This document shows positions 41,377 through 52,033 of a stretch of DNA of 64,000 nucleotides, piece after piece. Origin of the DNA: Pyropia yezoensis (Eukaryota > Rhodophyta > Bangiophyceae > Bangiales > Bangiaceae); NCBI GenBank assembly GCA_009829735.1, contig CM020618.1:4958882-5022881 (forward strand). Direction: 5' to 3'. The position numbers and the translations under genes are program-made. How positions within the stretch are numbered: position 1 is the first letter of the stretch; every line of letters starts with the position of its first letter. Below the pieces are notes generated by a model. That model made no database searches and had not been told where the DNA came from. It saw only the letters and a program-made list of their open reading frames with translations.

Positions 41377-43310
41377 GCCGACTTGGCTTCCGAATCTGAG
41401 GACGGGGAGGAACACGACGAGTCCGAGGACGGCGTGTCCGCCTCCTCCGCCGAGGGTGTGGCGACCGCGACGACCGGTCGAGACCCACCCTCGCGGCGTG
41501 AACGTACTTCGTTCGTAGCCGACTTCTTACTCGCATTCCTAACAAGTTGTTGGATGCGTTTACTCAACTTGGGGCAATCATATGCCCAGTGTCCATCGGA
41601 GTTGCAGTTCCAACACCGATTGTCTGTTCCGGGAGAGGTCTTCCTGACAGAGGAAGACGAAGAGGTACCCTGGGAAGTTCTCACGGCAGCTACCACCCTC
41701 TCCTTGCGGATTCGGCGTGCCTCTCTCAACTCTCTTGCCTGGCGCGCCTCCGCACGTTCCTTGGCCAACTCGGCCTGACGCTCCTGGCGTTGTTCCTCCC
41801 GCAACTTGCGGTAGGCCTCGCCTCTGCGGTAGGCGAACCTGGCCAACTCGGCCAGGGTCGCCCGGGCAGTATTGTGCTCCCGGGTCTCCATCCAGACTGA
41901 CCAATGGAGTCCCTCCACAAACCGACTCTTCACCACAGCTTGTGGATGAAGAAACCCACAAAGATTGTTGAGCTTACGGACTCGCTCCGCAAAGGACAAC
42001 TCGTCCTCCGCCTCTTCCAGATGGGCTTGCGTGTACTCCTCGACTTGACAAGCCAACGCCGCTTCATCAACCATGGCCCTCAACAACCAGTTGACGAGCT
42101 CCAAATAGGACGTCACCTCCCCAGCGCCTCCACTTGAGGAGCTGGGCATGACGGACATAAGTTCTGTCCGTAGGTCGCCCTTCGTAAACTCCTGTAGCAT
42201 GTAAAAAGCCATGCCTTCACTTATTGCATTGTCGTCACAGGCTTTTGTGAAACGACGTAGGAACTCAAAGACACGGAGGGGGGGAGCTCCGTCCCACTCC
42301 GCTTTGTGCCCAAAAGAATGAAGTGCAATCTTCTTGGCACGGCCCATGGCTCGGGCCTGGTCAGGACCATACACCACCGACTTGTTGTGGAGGACGTAGG
42401 TCTCACAGTCAAAGATCCGCTGGAAGAACGGGTTGGCTACCTGGATCTTGGGCGGCACCTCACGTTGAGGGAACAGCCGCTGTGGCACTGGGGTAAGTCC
42501 ACCCGCAGTGCCGTTCGTCGGGCGCGGCGTGCTTGGTGTAGCCGCCGGCGTTTCCGGGGGGAACTCCCCCATGAAGGGCGTACGCCCCACCGAGTATGGT
42601 GTGGCTCCCTCGTTGGGAGTCACAGGGGTCCCCCCCTGTTTGGGGCGACCCGCAATAGGCGTCAGGGGAGATTCTCCCTGCGCCTGCGGGCTCGAAAGCC
42701 CCAATCCGGTCCGGACATTAAGGCCCTCCGGCAAACTCGCCACAATCTGATTCAGAATAGTATTCGTCATCGTGACCACCAGGTCCGGCAAAGTCTGCCG
42801 TAACACATTGGTCGCCTCCCGACGGACAGTTTCCGCGAGGAGTGGATTGACGACTCCAGTTGAGTCTCGGTCCGCCTCCGGGAGTCCACCTGAGGGGTAA
42901 CCACGTTCCTCAGGGGTCTCAACCGGGGGCATGGGCGCGAGCCCATCGCCGACCAACGGAGGTCCGCCGTCCTCCGAAAGCCTAGTTGGCGACGGCTCCA
43001 AGCCAAAGTTGGCTCCAACCCGAGTGGAACCCGCGGGGACAGTCCTCACCCCTTGGGACGTTCCCGTTGAGTATACCACGCGGTGGCCAGACTTCGGCCC
43101 ACCCACATCAGAAGTGTCACCCGAGTGAACTCCCGACTGAGTCGGGGTGGCCTGTTGCCCACCCGCACTTCCAGTCCTGCTGGCTTGAGGGACCTCTAGT
43201 CCCTCTGCGACCCCAGGTAAACCCACCTGTGTCTCACCAGTATTCAAAGGCACTGAAGTACGTGCATCACCCGTGTACTCCCCGGACGACGGGGGGTCCG
43301 AACCGGCCAT
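41364..43310 (-). CDS. gag: gag of B3 (648 aa), intact
   Basis: An intact Gag precursor. The ATG at 43310 (MAGSDPPSSG) is usable in all four B copies; here an in-frame ATG eight codons upstream also exists. The N-terminal third is polar and Pro/Gly/Thr-rich. The capsid core begins near IQVANPFFQRIFDCETY. A long charged helix (RKLREEQRQERQAELAKER) follows, then one CCHC knuckle (CWNCNSDGHWAYDC), then an acidic Ser-rich tail. The slippery gggaaac (41370-41376, minus strand) lies one codon before TGA. The first ~220 residues are identical to B4, consistent with recent conversion. Confidence 0.9.
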   Translation of the reverse strand: MAGSDPPSSGEYTGDARTSVPLNTGETQVGLPGVAEGLEVPQASRTGSAGGQQATPTQSGVHSGDTSDVGGPKSGHRVVYSTGTSQGVRTVPAGSTRVGANFGLEPSPTRLSEDGGPPLVGDGLAPMPPVETPEERGYPSGGLPEADRDSTGVVNPLLAETVRREATNVLRQTLPDLVVTMTNTILNQIVASLPEGLNVRTGLGLSSPQAQGESPLTPIAGRPKQGGTPVTPNEGATPYSVGRTPFMGEFPPETPAATPSTPRPTNGTAGGLTPVPQRLFPQREVPPKIQVANPFFQRIFDCETYVLHNKSVVYGPDQARAMGRAKKIALHSFGHKAEWDGAPPLRVFEFLRRFTKACDDNAISEGMAFYMLQEFTKGDLRTELMSVMPSSSSGGAGEVTSYLELVNWLLRAMVDEAALACQVEEYTQAHLEEAEDELSFAERVRKLNNLCGFLHPQAVVKSRFVEGLHWSVWMETREHNTARATLAELARFAYRRGEAYRKLREEQRQERQAELAKERAEARQARELREARRIRKERVVAAVRTSQGTSSSSSVRKTSPGTDNRCWNCNSDGHWAYDCPKLSKRIQQLVRNASKKSATNEVRSRREGGSRPVVAVATPSAEEADTPSSDSSCSSPSSDSEAKSAGNE

Positions 43311-43410
43311 GTTGGCTAACGATCCGTATGACACGGTCCAAGACCACCGTTCCTCTGAGACAGAGGGCCCCCTACACCCGGGTGCACCCGGAGGTAAAGT
43401 TTACCTCTGT

Positions 43411-43427
43411 CCCCTGCTGCTCCACCA
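43411..43427 (-). promoter_or_regulatory. primer-binding site of B3
   Basis: The minus-strand sequence TGGTGGAGCAGCAGGGG lies two bases inside the 5' LTR. It is complementary to a tRNA 3' end terminating in CCA. The same 17-mer is in B1, B2, B4 and C. Confidence 0.75.
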
Positions 43428-43429
43428 AA

Positions 43430-43898
43430 TGTGGCAAAAACCACAAGCACACACGGCACCCAAGTTGGGGCGGTGTGCCAGGGCTGCCTCCCGTGTCGGG
43501 GGAACCGGAAGAAGTGCAAGTCGCACACACTCTGTCCCTGTTGTGGGGCAAACCCCTTACGGACAAACAAGAGGATGGTGTGTGGTCCAACAGTTTCTTG
43601 GTCGGGACGGGGACGCAGGGCCAAGCCCCGCTGTCCCTCCCCTTACCCCCCCGGGGTCCACTCAGAATCTCGCCACTCAGAATCTCCCACCCCAGCACCT
43701 GCCCACCGGGCCACACGAAAATTCAAGACGATAAATGCAGAAAACCCTCAAATCCAAGTTGGATTTACTACTAAGCTAACTATCCCAAACTTAGGGAATA
43801 TGGACCCAAATGCAGGGGGAGGAACGGATCGGGCTAGTGGCCTGCCGCCCCTTGCATGGCACGTGTTGCCCCCCTACCTGGGGGTCAATACTGCCACA
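43430..43898 (-). repeat. 5' LTR of B3 (469 bp)
   Basis: It is complete with TG...CA ends. It differs from the 5' LTR of B4 at only three positions by eye, fewer than from its own 3' LTR. The outer flank tcctg (43899-43903) is host repeat-gene sequence. Confidence 0.95.
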
Positions 43899-44850
43899 TC
43901 CTGGTGCTGGCGAAGGCGTCATCAGGGCTGGAGGTTGCGGTCCCAGTGGCGAAGCTGGCCCTGCCGACGGCGAGGAGGCAGGCTCTCTGCCTGAGGGTGG
44001 CGATTGTCCATCGCCTCAGGGTGTTGGCGCGGGGGTCGGCGGGGCTGTATGTGACAGTCGCGGTGGCGAAGCTGGCCATGGCAACGGTGAACAGGCGGAC
44101 CCTGTGCCTGACAGTGGCGGTGGTCCACCGCCTCCTGGTGATGTCGGGGGCGTCAGCGGGGCTGGAGGTTGCGGTCCCAATGGGGAAGCTGGCCCTTCCG
44201 ACGGCAAAGAGGCAGGCCCTCTGCCTAAGGGCGGCGGTGGTCCACAGCCTCCTGAGGTTTGTGGGGGAGTCGGCGGGGCTGGAGGCGACAGTCCTGGTAG
44301 CGAAGCCAGCCCTTCCGACGGCGGAGAGGTAGGCCCTGTGCCTGAGAGTGGCGGTGGTCCACCGCCTTCTGGTGTCGGCGGGGGCGTCGTCGGGGCTGGC
44401 TGTTCCGGAGAAGATGTGATGGAAAGGGTTATGAATGCTGGCCCTGCTACTCCCCCTCCACCGGCAGGCGGCATGATGGAACATGACCATGCTTGCCTCC
44501 AACCCATCGCCGATGCTGGCACGGATGGAGTGGTTGTCGCTGGTCAGCCTGTCGCCCCGCCGGGCGCTAATGACGACAGAGCAGGTGCACCTGAGGATGG
44601 TGATGGCGCCTTCGGCGGGCACCCTGACGACATTGACGGTAGTGATGCGGAAGAGGGATCAGAGAGTACTGAGGACATGCCTGACGTCGTTAATGGCAAC
44701 AGGGTTCCTGCAGAGGGGCCGGGGGGGCTCAAGCGCATTCTGTTGGCATGGTCCAGGGCAGTGGACCGCCATACGCACGTGGCTTTGATGCATGCGTTGA
44801 CGGCCCATGTCTGGGAGAATCGTGAGTGGGTCTTTGAGCCGTACTCGTAA
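43899..44850 (+). pseudogene. 3' part of a split host gene with 39-residue repeats
   Basis: The frame is open from the B3 junction (…PGAGEGVIRAGG) to TAA at 44848-44850. Tandem 117-bp units begin at 43927, 44044, 44161, 44278 and 44395, an exact period. Each encodes a Gly/Pro/Glu-rich 39-mer around GEAGPSDGKEAGPLPKGGGG. A non-repetitive acidic tail follows, ending in a helical segment (LKRILLAWSRAVDRHTHVAL). The 5' continuation lies inverted at 54785-54961: joining across the tcctg duplication restores the frame. The protein family is not recognised. Two retrotransposons and an inversion have broken the gene. Confidence 0.7.
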
Positions 44851-45324
44851 AAAGAGCCGTCGTTTTCCTATCGCGGAGCTGTAGAAGGGCCCCTCTCAGA
44901 CGAGGAACTGGAAGAGAGAAGGCGGAAGACTCAGAGTGGAAAAGAGGCAGGCTCGCCCAGCATTGAGGGAAAGAACGTGGGACAGGGCTTGTAGAGTACA
45001 CGGGGTGAACACGATCGCCACTGTGCAAGTGCCTCGCAGCGTTTCACTTTGCTGCGATAAACGACAAGAGAGAGACACGTAGCTGGCGCGGCCTCGTCTG
45101 TTGAGGGGAGTGCAAGTGGGAACAGGGGTCACCCCACCGTGCCTGGCAGAACCTCCCCCCCGACAGCTCAAACTGAAACAGGAGGCGAAGGGACAGAACG
45201 CCACGGGGGAGGGCTCGACAGAGGCATGCGCTTCAGGTCGGGGCTGCGCACCTCAGCATCGCCCAGCACGCAGCACGGAGATGAACGGACCTTTACTGCC
45301 TCGCAGGGCCATTGTTGTGTGTTA
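44851..45324. other. downstream flank of the repeat gene, no gene seen
   Basis: Unique sequence with short open frames only. It ends where the displaced end of the DIRS-like repeat begins. Confidence 0.5.
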
Positions 45325-45407
45325 AATGTCGATTCTTCGGGTAATCGGTCCCAGATTATCTCAGTCGGCTGCCGCGCGGCGGGGCGCGCGGCTTGCTGAC
45401 CGGGCGC
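45325..45407 (+). repeat. displaced, inverted end of the DIRS-like element
   Basis: It is the reverse complement of about 29244-29327: aatgtcgattcttcgggta through gcttgctgaccgggcgc. It ends with ggcgc against the B4 LTR. This is the missing outer end of the repeat interrupted at 34521 (gcgcc). Confidence 0.9.
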
Positions 45408-45876
45408 TGTGGCAGTATTGACCCCCAGGTAGGGGGGCAACACGTGCCATGCAAGGGGCGGCAGGCCACTAGCCTGATCCGTTCCTCCCCCTGCATTTGG
45501 GTCCATATTCCCTAAGTTTGGGATAGTTAGCTTAGTAGTAAATCCAACTTGGATTTGAGGGTTTTCTGCATTTATCGTCTTGAATTTTCGTGTGGCCCGG
45601 TGGGCAGGTGCTGGGGTGGGAGATTCTGAGTGGCGAGATTCTGAGTGGACCCCGGGGGGGTAAGGGGAGGGACAGCGGGGCTTGGCCCTGCGTCCCCGTC
45701 CCGACCAAGAAACTGTTGGACCACACACCATCCTCTTGTTTGTCCGTAAGGGGTTTGCCCCACAACAGGGACAGAGTGTGTGCGACTTGCACTTCTTCCG
45801 GTTCCCCCGACACGGGAGGCAGCCCTTGCACACCGCCCCAACTTGTGTGCCGTGTGTGCTTGTGGTTTTTGCCACA
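45408..45876 (+). repeat. 5' LTR of B4 (469 bp)
   Basis: TGTGGCAGTATTGACC...TTTTTGCCACA. Complete ends. It has three differences from the B3 5' LTR and about ten from the B3 3' LTR by eye. Confidence 0.95.
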
Positions 45877-45878
45877 TT

Positions 45879-45895
45879 TGGTGGAGCAGCAGGGG
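45879..45895 (+). promoter_or_regulatory. primer-binding site of B4
   Basis: TGGTGGAGCAGCAGGGG lies two bases after the LTR. This is not the common initiator-tRNA site TGGTATCAGAGC. Confidence 0.75.
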
Positions 45896-45995
45896 ACAGA
45901 GGTAAACTTTACCTCCGGGTGCACCCGGGTGTAGGGGGCCCTCTGTCTCAGAGGAACGGTGGTCTTGGACCGTGTCATACGGATCGTTAGCCAAC

Positions 45996-47942
45996 ATGGC
46001 CGGTTCGGACCCCCCGTCGTCCGGGGAGTACACGGGTGATGCACGTACTTCAGTGCCTTTGAATACTGGTGAGACACAGGTGGGTTTACCTGGGGTCGCA
46101 GAGGGACTAGAGGTCCCTCAAGCCAGCAGGACTGGAAGTGCGGGTGGGCAACAGGCCACCCCGACTCAGTCGGGAGTTCACTCGGGTGACACTTCTGATG
46201 TGGGTGGGCCGAAGTCTGGCCACCGCGTGGTATACTCAACGGGAACGTCCCAAGGGGTGAGGACTGTCCCCGCGGGTTCCACTCGGGTTGGAGCCAACTT
46301 TGGCTTGGAGCCGTCGCCAACTAGGCTTTCGGAGGACGGCGGACCTCCGTTGGTCGGCGATGGGCTCGCGCCCATGCCCCCGGTTGAGACCCCTGAGGAA
46401 CGTGGTTACCCCTCAGGTGGACTCCCGGAGGCGGACCGAGACTCAACTGGAGTCGTCAATCCACTCCTCGCGGAAACTGTCCGTCGGGAGGCGACCAATG
46501 TGTTACGGCAGACTTTGCCGGACCTGGTGGTCACGATGACGAATACTATTCTGAATCAGATTGTGGCGAGTTTGCCGGAGGGCCTTAATGTCCAGACCGG
46601 ATTGGGGCCTTCGAGCCCGCAGGCGCAGGGAGAATCTCCCCTGACGCCTATTGCGGGTCGCCCCGAACAGGGGGGGACCCCTGTGACTCCCAACGAGGGA
46701 GCCACACCATACTCGGTGGGGCGTACGCCCTTCACGGGGGAGTTCCCCTCGGAAACGCCGGCGGCTACACCATGCTCGCCGTACCAGACTACAGGCACTG
46801 AGGGTGGACTTACCCCAGTGCCACAGCGGCTGTTCCCTCAACGTGAGGTGCCGCCTAAGATTCAGGTAGCCAACCCGTTCTTCCAGCGGATCTTTGACTG
46901 TGAGACCTACGCTCTCCACAACAGGTCGGTGGCGTATGGTCCTGACCAGGCCCGAGCCATGGGCCGTGCCAAGAAGAATGCACTTCATTCTTTTGGGCAC
47001 AGAGCGGAGTGGGATGGAACTCCCCCCCTCCGTGTCTTTGAGTTCCTACGTCGTTTCACAAAAGCCTGTGACGACAATGCAATAAGTGAAGGCATGGCTT
47101 TTTACATGCTACAGGAGTTTACGAAGGGCGACCTACGGACAGAACTTATGTCCGTCATGCCCAGCTCCTCAAGTGGAGGCGCTGGGGAGGTGACGTCCTA
47201 TTTGGAGCTCGTCAACTGGTTGTTGAGAGCCATGGTTGATGAGGCAGCGTTGGCTTCTCAAGTCGAGGGGTTTACGCCAGCCCATCAGGAAGAGGCGGAG
47301 GACGAGTTGTCCTTTGCGGAGCGAGTCCGTAAGCTCAACAATCTTTGTGGGTTTCTTCATCCACAAGCTGTGGTGAAGAGTCAGTTTGTGGAGGGACTCC
47401 ATTGGTCAGTCCGGATGGAGACCCGGGAGCATAACACTGCCCGGGCGACCCTGGCCGAGTTGGCCAGGTTCGCCTACCGCAGAGGCGAGGCCTACCGCAA
47501 GTTGCGGGAGGAACAACGCCAGGAGCGTCAGGCCGAGTTGGCCAAGGAACGTGCGGAGGCGCGCCAGGCCAGAGAGTTGAGAGAGGCACGCCGAATCTGC
47601 AAGGAGAGGGTGGTAGCTGCCGTGAGAACTTCCCAGGGTACCTCTTCGTCTTCCCCAGTTGGGAAGACCCCTCCGGGAACTGACCATCGGTGTTGGAACT
47701 GCAACTCCGATGGACACTGGGCATATGATTGCCCCAAGTTGAGTAAACGCATCCAACAACTTGTTAGGAATGCGAGTAAGAAGTCGGCTACGAACGAAGT
47801 ACGTTCACGCCGCGAGGGTGGGTCTCGACCGGTCGTCGCGGTCGCCACACCCTCGGCGGAGGAGGCGGACACGCCGTCCTCGGACTCGTCGTGTTCCTCC
47901 CCGTCCTCAGATTCGGAAGCCAAGTCGGCGGGAAACGAATGA
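45996..47942 (+). CDS. gag: gag of B4 (648 aa), intact
   Basis: Gag precursor with the same order as B3: polar N-terminal third, capsid core (RAMGRAKKNALHSFGHRAEW), charged helix, CCHC knuckle CWNCNSDGHWAYDC and acidic tail ending SAGNE. ATG 45996 is chosen because it is shared by all B copies; an in-frame ATG at 45972 is also open here. The stop TGA overlaps the pol ATG (47939-47942, ATGA). Differences from B3 are concentrated after residue 220. Confidence 0.9.
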   Translation: MAGSDPPSSGEYTGDARTSVPLNTGETQVGLPGVAEGLEVPQASRTGSAGGQQATPTQSGVHSGDTSDVGGPKSGHRVVYSTGTSQGVRTVPAGSTRVGANFGLEPSPTRLSEDGGPPLVGDGLAPMPPVETPEERGYPSGGLPEADRDSTGVVNPLLAETVRREATNVLRQTLPDLVVTMTNTILNQIVASLPEGLNVQTGLGPSSPQAQGESPLTPIAGRPEQGGTPVTPNEGATPYSVGRTPFTGEFPSETPAATPCSPYQTTGTEGGLTPVPQRLFPQREVPPKIQVANPFFQRIFDCETYALHNRSVAYGPDQARAMGRAKKNALHSFGHRAEWDGTPPLRVFEFLRRFTKACDDNAISEGMAFYMLQEFTKGDLRTELMSVMPSSSSGGAGEVTSYLELVNWLLRAMVDEAALASQVEGFTPAHQEEAEDELSFAERVRKLNNLCGFLHPQAVVKSQFVEGLHWSVRMETREHNTARATLAELARFAYRRGEAYRKLREEQRQERQAELAKERAEARQARELREARRICKERVVAAVRTSQGTSSSSPVGKTPPGTDHRCWNCNSDGHWAYDCPKLSKRIQQLVRNASKKSATNEVRSRREGGSRPVVAVATPSAEEADTPSSDSSCSSPSSDSEAKSAGNE

Positions 47943-47975
47943 CCGTTGGGGCTGGTCGTCCGAAGCTCACAACGG
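47930..47975 (+). promoter_or_regulatory. -1 frameshift signal at the gag/pol junction of B4
   Basis: Heptamer G GGA AAC at 47930-47936 in the gag frame. A spacer of six bases includes the gag stop. Then CCGTTG (47943-47948) can pair with CAACGG (47970-47975). Pol is in the -1 frame. The ATGA overlap also permits termination-reinitiation, so either mechanism could deliver pol. Confidence 0.65.
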
Positions 47976-50900
47976 CAGCCTCGCCCAAGTGGGCCAGGAG
48001 GACGAACCAACCGTGCCGGATACTGCGGCGACCTAAGGGAGTCCGCCCACCTCGGGTAGGACTCCCCAAGAACGTAAACCCACGTCGGGTCATCGCGGTG
48101 CTGACGGGTGAGAACTTCCAGGTGGCTGGACGGGTGCAACCTGCCCCCGGCCGTGCATGCTGTACCCGTATCGTACTTGATACCGGGTCAGGAGCCTCCT
48201 TGATACGCAAGTCGCTATTACCAAAGGAGGTGGAGCTCCAACGCTGGAGGTCCAAAGCTGACCATATGATTGACATCAATGGTGGGGTACTTCTCATCGT
48301 TGGTGCCGTGACCCTACCAACTAGGTTGGGGACCCATGAGGTCGACGTGACCTATGGCGTAGTTGAGAATATATCGGTACCCCTGCTTCTGGGTACCCCT
48401 TATGTCGTAACACAAGTGCCTTTGATCTGTGGCCCTGAGTACTGGGTCAAGTTGATGAATGGGGAGACTATCCCCATCCTTGGTAAGGGAAAGTCTGTGG
48501 CTCCTGTGACAGTCTCACAGTCGAAGCCTGTTTGCTCTGTGAGGGAAGGGTTTACAGCTACCCTGCGTTTAGCCCGCAAAGTCACGTTGCCCCCCAACTC
48601 GGTGGCGCACGTTGACGTTGTAACTGATTTTACGGGGAACGGGTTGGTGCACCCTTACCCCCGTCTTGCTCGCAAGCACCAAGTGCATGTTGCCCTTGGC
48701 ACGATGGACTCCAAAGCCGGAGTCCCGTGGAGGATCCAGGTGATGAACCTGAGTCCGACGCCCAAGTACTTCAAGTCGGGAGCCAAGTTCGGCTATATCG
48801 ACCAACATGAGGGACCGGTAGTAGTGGTCACCCTCAACGCGGGCGCAAGTAGCGACCCGAAGTCCGGAAAGGAGAAGCATCAAGCCAAGTCGGCCACCTC
48901 TCCTCGGCCCCATGTGAACATGGAGGGTGTTCCCCCCAGGTTGAGGGTTCAAGTTGAACGCCTCTTGGACCAATATCACAAGTTGTGGGATGGTCAATTG
49001 GGACTCATGAGAGCTACCCAACACCGGATCGAGTTGAAGCCCGGTGCACCCCCTATACGCCAACAACCGTATGGGGGAGGGCCCCGTTCAAGGGCCCTCG
49101 TTAAGGAGCAAGTCGCTCGCATGGAGGCCCCCGATGTGATCGAGGCCAGCAACGCCGAGTGGGCGAGTCCGGTGGTTATCGTCCCCAAAGTTGATGGGAC
49201 CCCCCGGTTTTGTATCGACTACCGTAAGCTCAACGAGAGCACGGTGAAGGACAGCTATCCCCTACCTAGGATGGATGACTGTCTGGACTCTCTGGGGGAG
49301 GCAAACGTGTTCTCTACCCTGGACTGTAACGCGGGGTACTGGCAAATTCCCATTGCCCCGGAGGACAGGCATAAAACTACCTTTACCTGTCACTGTGGCA
49401 CCTACCAGTGCAAGCGACTACCGTTTGGACTGTGTAACGCGCCGGCAACTTTCTAGCGCGCTATGGGCATGGTTCTGGCCGGAGTACGGTGGCAGATCTG
49501 TCTCGTGTACCTAGACAATATCATTGTGTTCTCCCGAAGTCCGGAGGAACACATTGGCCATCTTGGCCAGGTGTTCAAGCTACTTGCTAACGCCGGTGTG
49601 TCACTGAAGGCGAGTAAGTGCCACCTTTTCACTCAGGAGGTGGAATATTTGGGACATGTAGCCCGTCCGGGGCGTCTCAGTGTTAACGAGAAGAACTTGA
49701 GGGCCATTCGTAAGGCTCAGTACCCCCGGACCCAGACCCAGATGAGGAGCTTCCTCAGGATGTGTAACGTGTACCGACGTTTCACCAAGGGCTTAGCCAA
49801 GGTGGCGAAGCCGTTGAATGAGCTAGTGAGCTCAACGCTACCGAAGAACCTGCCTCCCCCAAGTCGGGTGGAGCAGGAATCCTTTGAGACTCTTCGGGAC
49901 CTTCTGCTGAAGCCCCCTATCCTGGCTATTCCCAGGTTGGAAGGCCACTACATCCTGGATGTGGACGCTAGCTACGACCAACTTGGTTGTGTATTGCTTC
50001 AGCAGCAGCCGGAAAAGGAGTACTTGCCGGTGGGATACTTCAGTAAGGGGCTGAACTCGGCCGAGAAGAACTACGGAGTCACCGAGTTGGAAGGACTCGC
50101 AGTGGTATGGGCGGTGACGTCACTTCGTCACTACCGAGAGGGTGAGAAGTTCCTCATCCGCTGTGACCACCGCGCGTTGCAGTTCATCTTCAAGACGGAC
50201 TGTACGAACACTCGTCTCAACCGGTGGAGGGTGCGACTGGCACCCTTCAACTTTGATATTGAGTACCGACCTGGCAGGCAACATGCCCTTGCCGACGGCC
50301 TTTCTCGGATACCTACCGAGGGGCTGGACACTACCCCAGTCGATGAGGACATCCCCATCGTGGGGGTAGTCACGCGCTCGGGTCAGGCGATGAACCCCGA
50401 GGCGCCAGGGAACAAGAAGTGCTAGCCCCTGTCCCTGGACGAGGTGGTGAAGGCCCAGGCCGAGGATCCCTTCTGCAAGTCGCAGAGGGATACACTGGAT
50501 ACAGTGGTGGAGACGCGTTCCTTTCTGGGAGACGATGGCCTCCTCATGAGGAGGGGTGTATTCCAAGGGACTGAACAACTTGTCGTCCCCGCATCCCTCA
50601 AGGACAGTATCCTTGAGAGGGAGCACAACGCTCCCACGGTTGGACACCTGGGGTCTAGTAAACTGTACCAGACCCTGAGGACCAGGTACTACTGGCCGTT
50701 CATGGTGGTGGACATCTACAGTTGGGTGGCTGCCTGCACAAGTTGTGCACAGAACCGTCTGATGGAACGGCGGCCTAGTACGGCTATGCTATTGTTCCCG
50801 GCCAAGGAGCCCTTCGCCGCGTTGGCGATGGACATCCTTGGGCCACTGCCAGTGACCGAGGAAGGCAACCAGTACCTCCTGGTCATCTGTGACCGCTTCA

Positions 50901-51922
50901 CGAAACTTACGCGAGCGATCCCACTGGCAGAGATCACAGCCATGTCGGTCGTGTCAGCCTTCCTAGATCACTGGGTTGCCGCGTATGGAATCCCGGATAG
51001 TACACTATCGGACAATGGACCGCAATTTGCGTCTGTACTGTCTCAGGGAGTGCTGGATATGTTGGGGGTTAAGGCAAACTATGCCACCCCCTACCACCCA
51101 CAAACTAATGGGCAGGTGGAGCGCTTCAACAAAACTATTGTTAGGCAGCTGCGCCACTATGTGAGTGAGCACGTGAAAACGTGGGACCAATACATTTCTA
51201 TTCTTACTACAGCCTACAATTCGCAGGTTCACTCATCTACCGGGGAAGTACCCCTCGCTTTTGTGACCCCCCGTCGCGTGCGGTCTATTGCCGTGCGGCG
51301 GTCGCTCCCAACTAGGGAGGATGGTGGCAGTACGCCTGCTCCTACTGAGAGTAGGGCGGAGTTCGCTGCTAGGCTTGAAAACCTCATCCCTAAAGTCAGG
51401 GCTGAGATGGACAAAGCACAAAAGCGCTACAAGCGTACCTTTGACAAAAAGGTGCGCAATGCCAAACATGTCCCCGAGCAGGGTGACTGGGTGCTGGTAC
51501 ACTCGCACACCCCAACTGGGGGTAAGCTGGTATTCCAGACGAAGGGACCGTACCAGGTCCTTCGTACTGATGGGCGGCGCTTTACCATCGAAAGTGACGA
51601 TGGGGTCCGCACAGTGAACGGACAGGACGTGGTCAAAGTTGCACCACCGCCTGCAGGCGACCCAGCTTGGGCACGTGCGTTGGAGTCGTGGCGCCTCCCC
51701 TCACTGCCTGCGGCCAAACAGGGCCCGCAGGAGTACGTGTTCGATAAGTTCATCGACCACGGATGGGATGAGGACACTAACCGCCTCATGTTGAGGGTGC
51801 GTTGGTTTGGCTACAAAGCCAAGGATGATACGTGGGAGTATGTGGAGGACCTTCTCGCTGAAAAGGTCCGGGCGTACTGTGCCCGGAATGAGATAGACCC
51901 TAACAGCCCTCCCTCATCGTGA
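47939..51922 (+). pseudogene. pol: pol of B4 (single frame, two TAG codons)
   Basis: One 1,328-codon frame runs through protease (LDTGSGASL, 48179-48190 at DTGS), RT, RNase H, integrase and chromodomain. It lacks the protease-side TGA of the other copies. Two stops remain. TAG 49454-49456 replaces Gln in ATFQRAM of RT and is present in all B copies. TAG 50423-50425 after NKKC is private (B3 reads NKMYLPLS). The catalytic box is YLDN at 49508-49519. The integrase triad is present (MDILGPL, LSDNGPQF, QVERFNKT), followed by chromodomain LRVRWFGYKAKDDTWEYVED. If TAG were read through, all domains could be made, but YLDN would still question RT activity. Confidence 0.88.
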
Positions 51923-51930
51923 GGGAGGGC
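51906..51930. terminator. 11-bp hairpin at the convergent gap of B4
   Basis: gccctccctca and tgagggagggc form a perfect stem around tcg. The pol stop codon TGA (51920-51922) lies inside the stem. The opposite-strand ORF ends 104 bp further on. Confidence 0.5.
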
Positions 51931-52033
51931 CGAGCAACAGTGCCAAGAGAGTGCTTCAAGTCGAAGTGGTACGCAGAGTGGCTTTTAACTACAGCCCTAA
52001 CCCTCACACTCTCACAACACAGGCAGCTGCCGA

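Larger units (their letters stand above)
34522..43898 (-). mobile_element. full-length LTR retrotransposon B3 (9.38 kb)
   Basis: Complete element on the minus strand: 5' LTR 43430-43898, primer-binding site, gag, pol (three in-frame stops), convergent opposite-strand ORF 35329-37272, polypurine tract and 3' LTR 34522-34990. The flanking 5-mers do not match each other (gcgcc left, tcctg right) but match, as reverse complements, those of B4 (ggcgc left, cagga right). This shows exchange between the two elements. Confidence 0.93.

Noticed and set aside
47943-47980. H-type pseudoknot after the B slippery site (second stem GGCTG/CAGCC)
   Set aside because: The second stem would leave no nucleotides to span the first stem, which is sterically implausible. 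Only the simple CCGTTG/CAACGG stem is kept.
49454-49456. Reassignment of UAG to Gln in the nuclear code
   Set aside because: The methyltransferase gene ends in TAG at the length expected for its family, and the B opposite-strand ORF also ends in TAG. Shared mutation or local read-through explains the element data with less.
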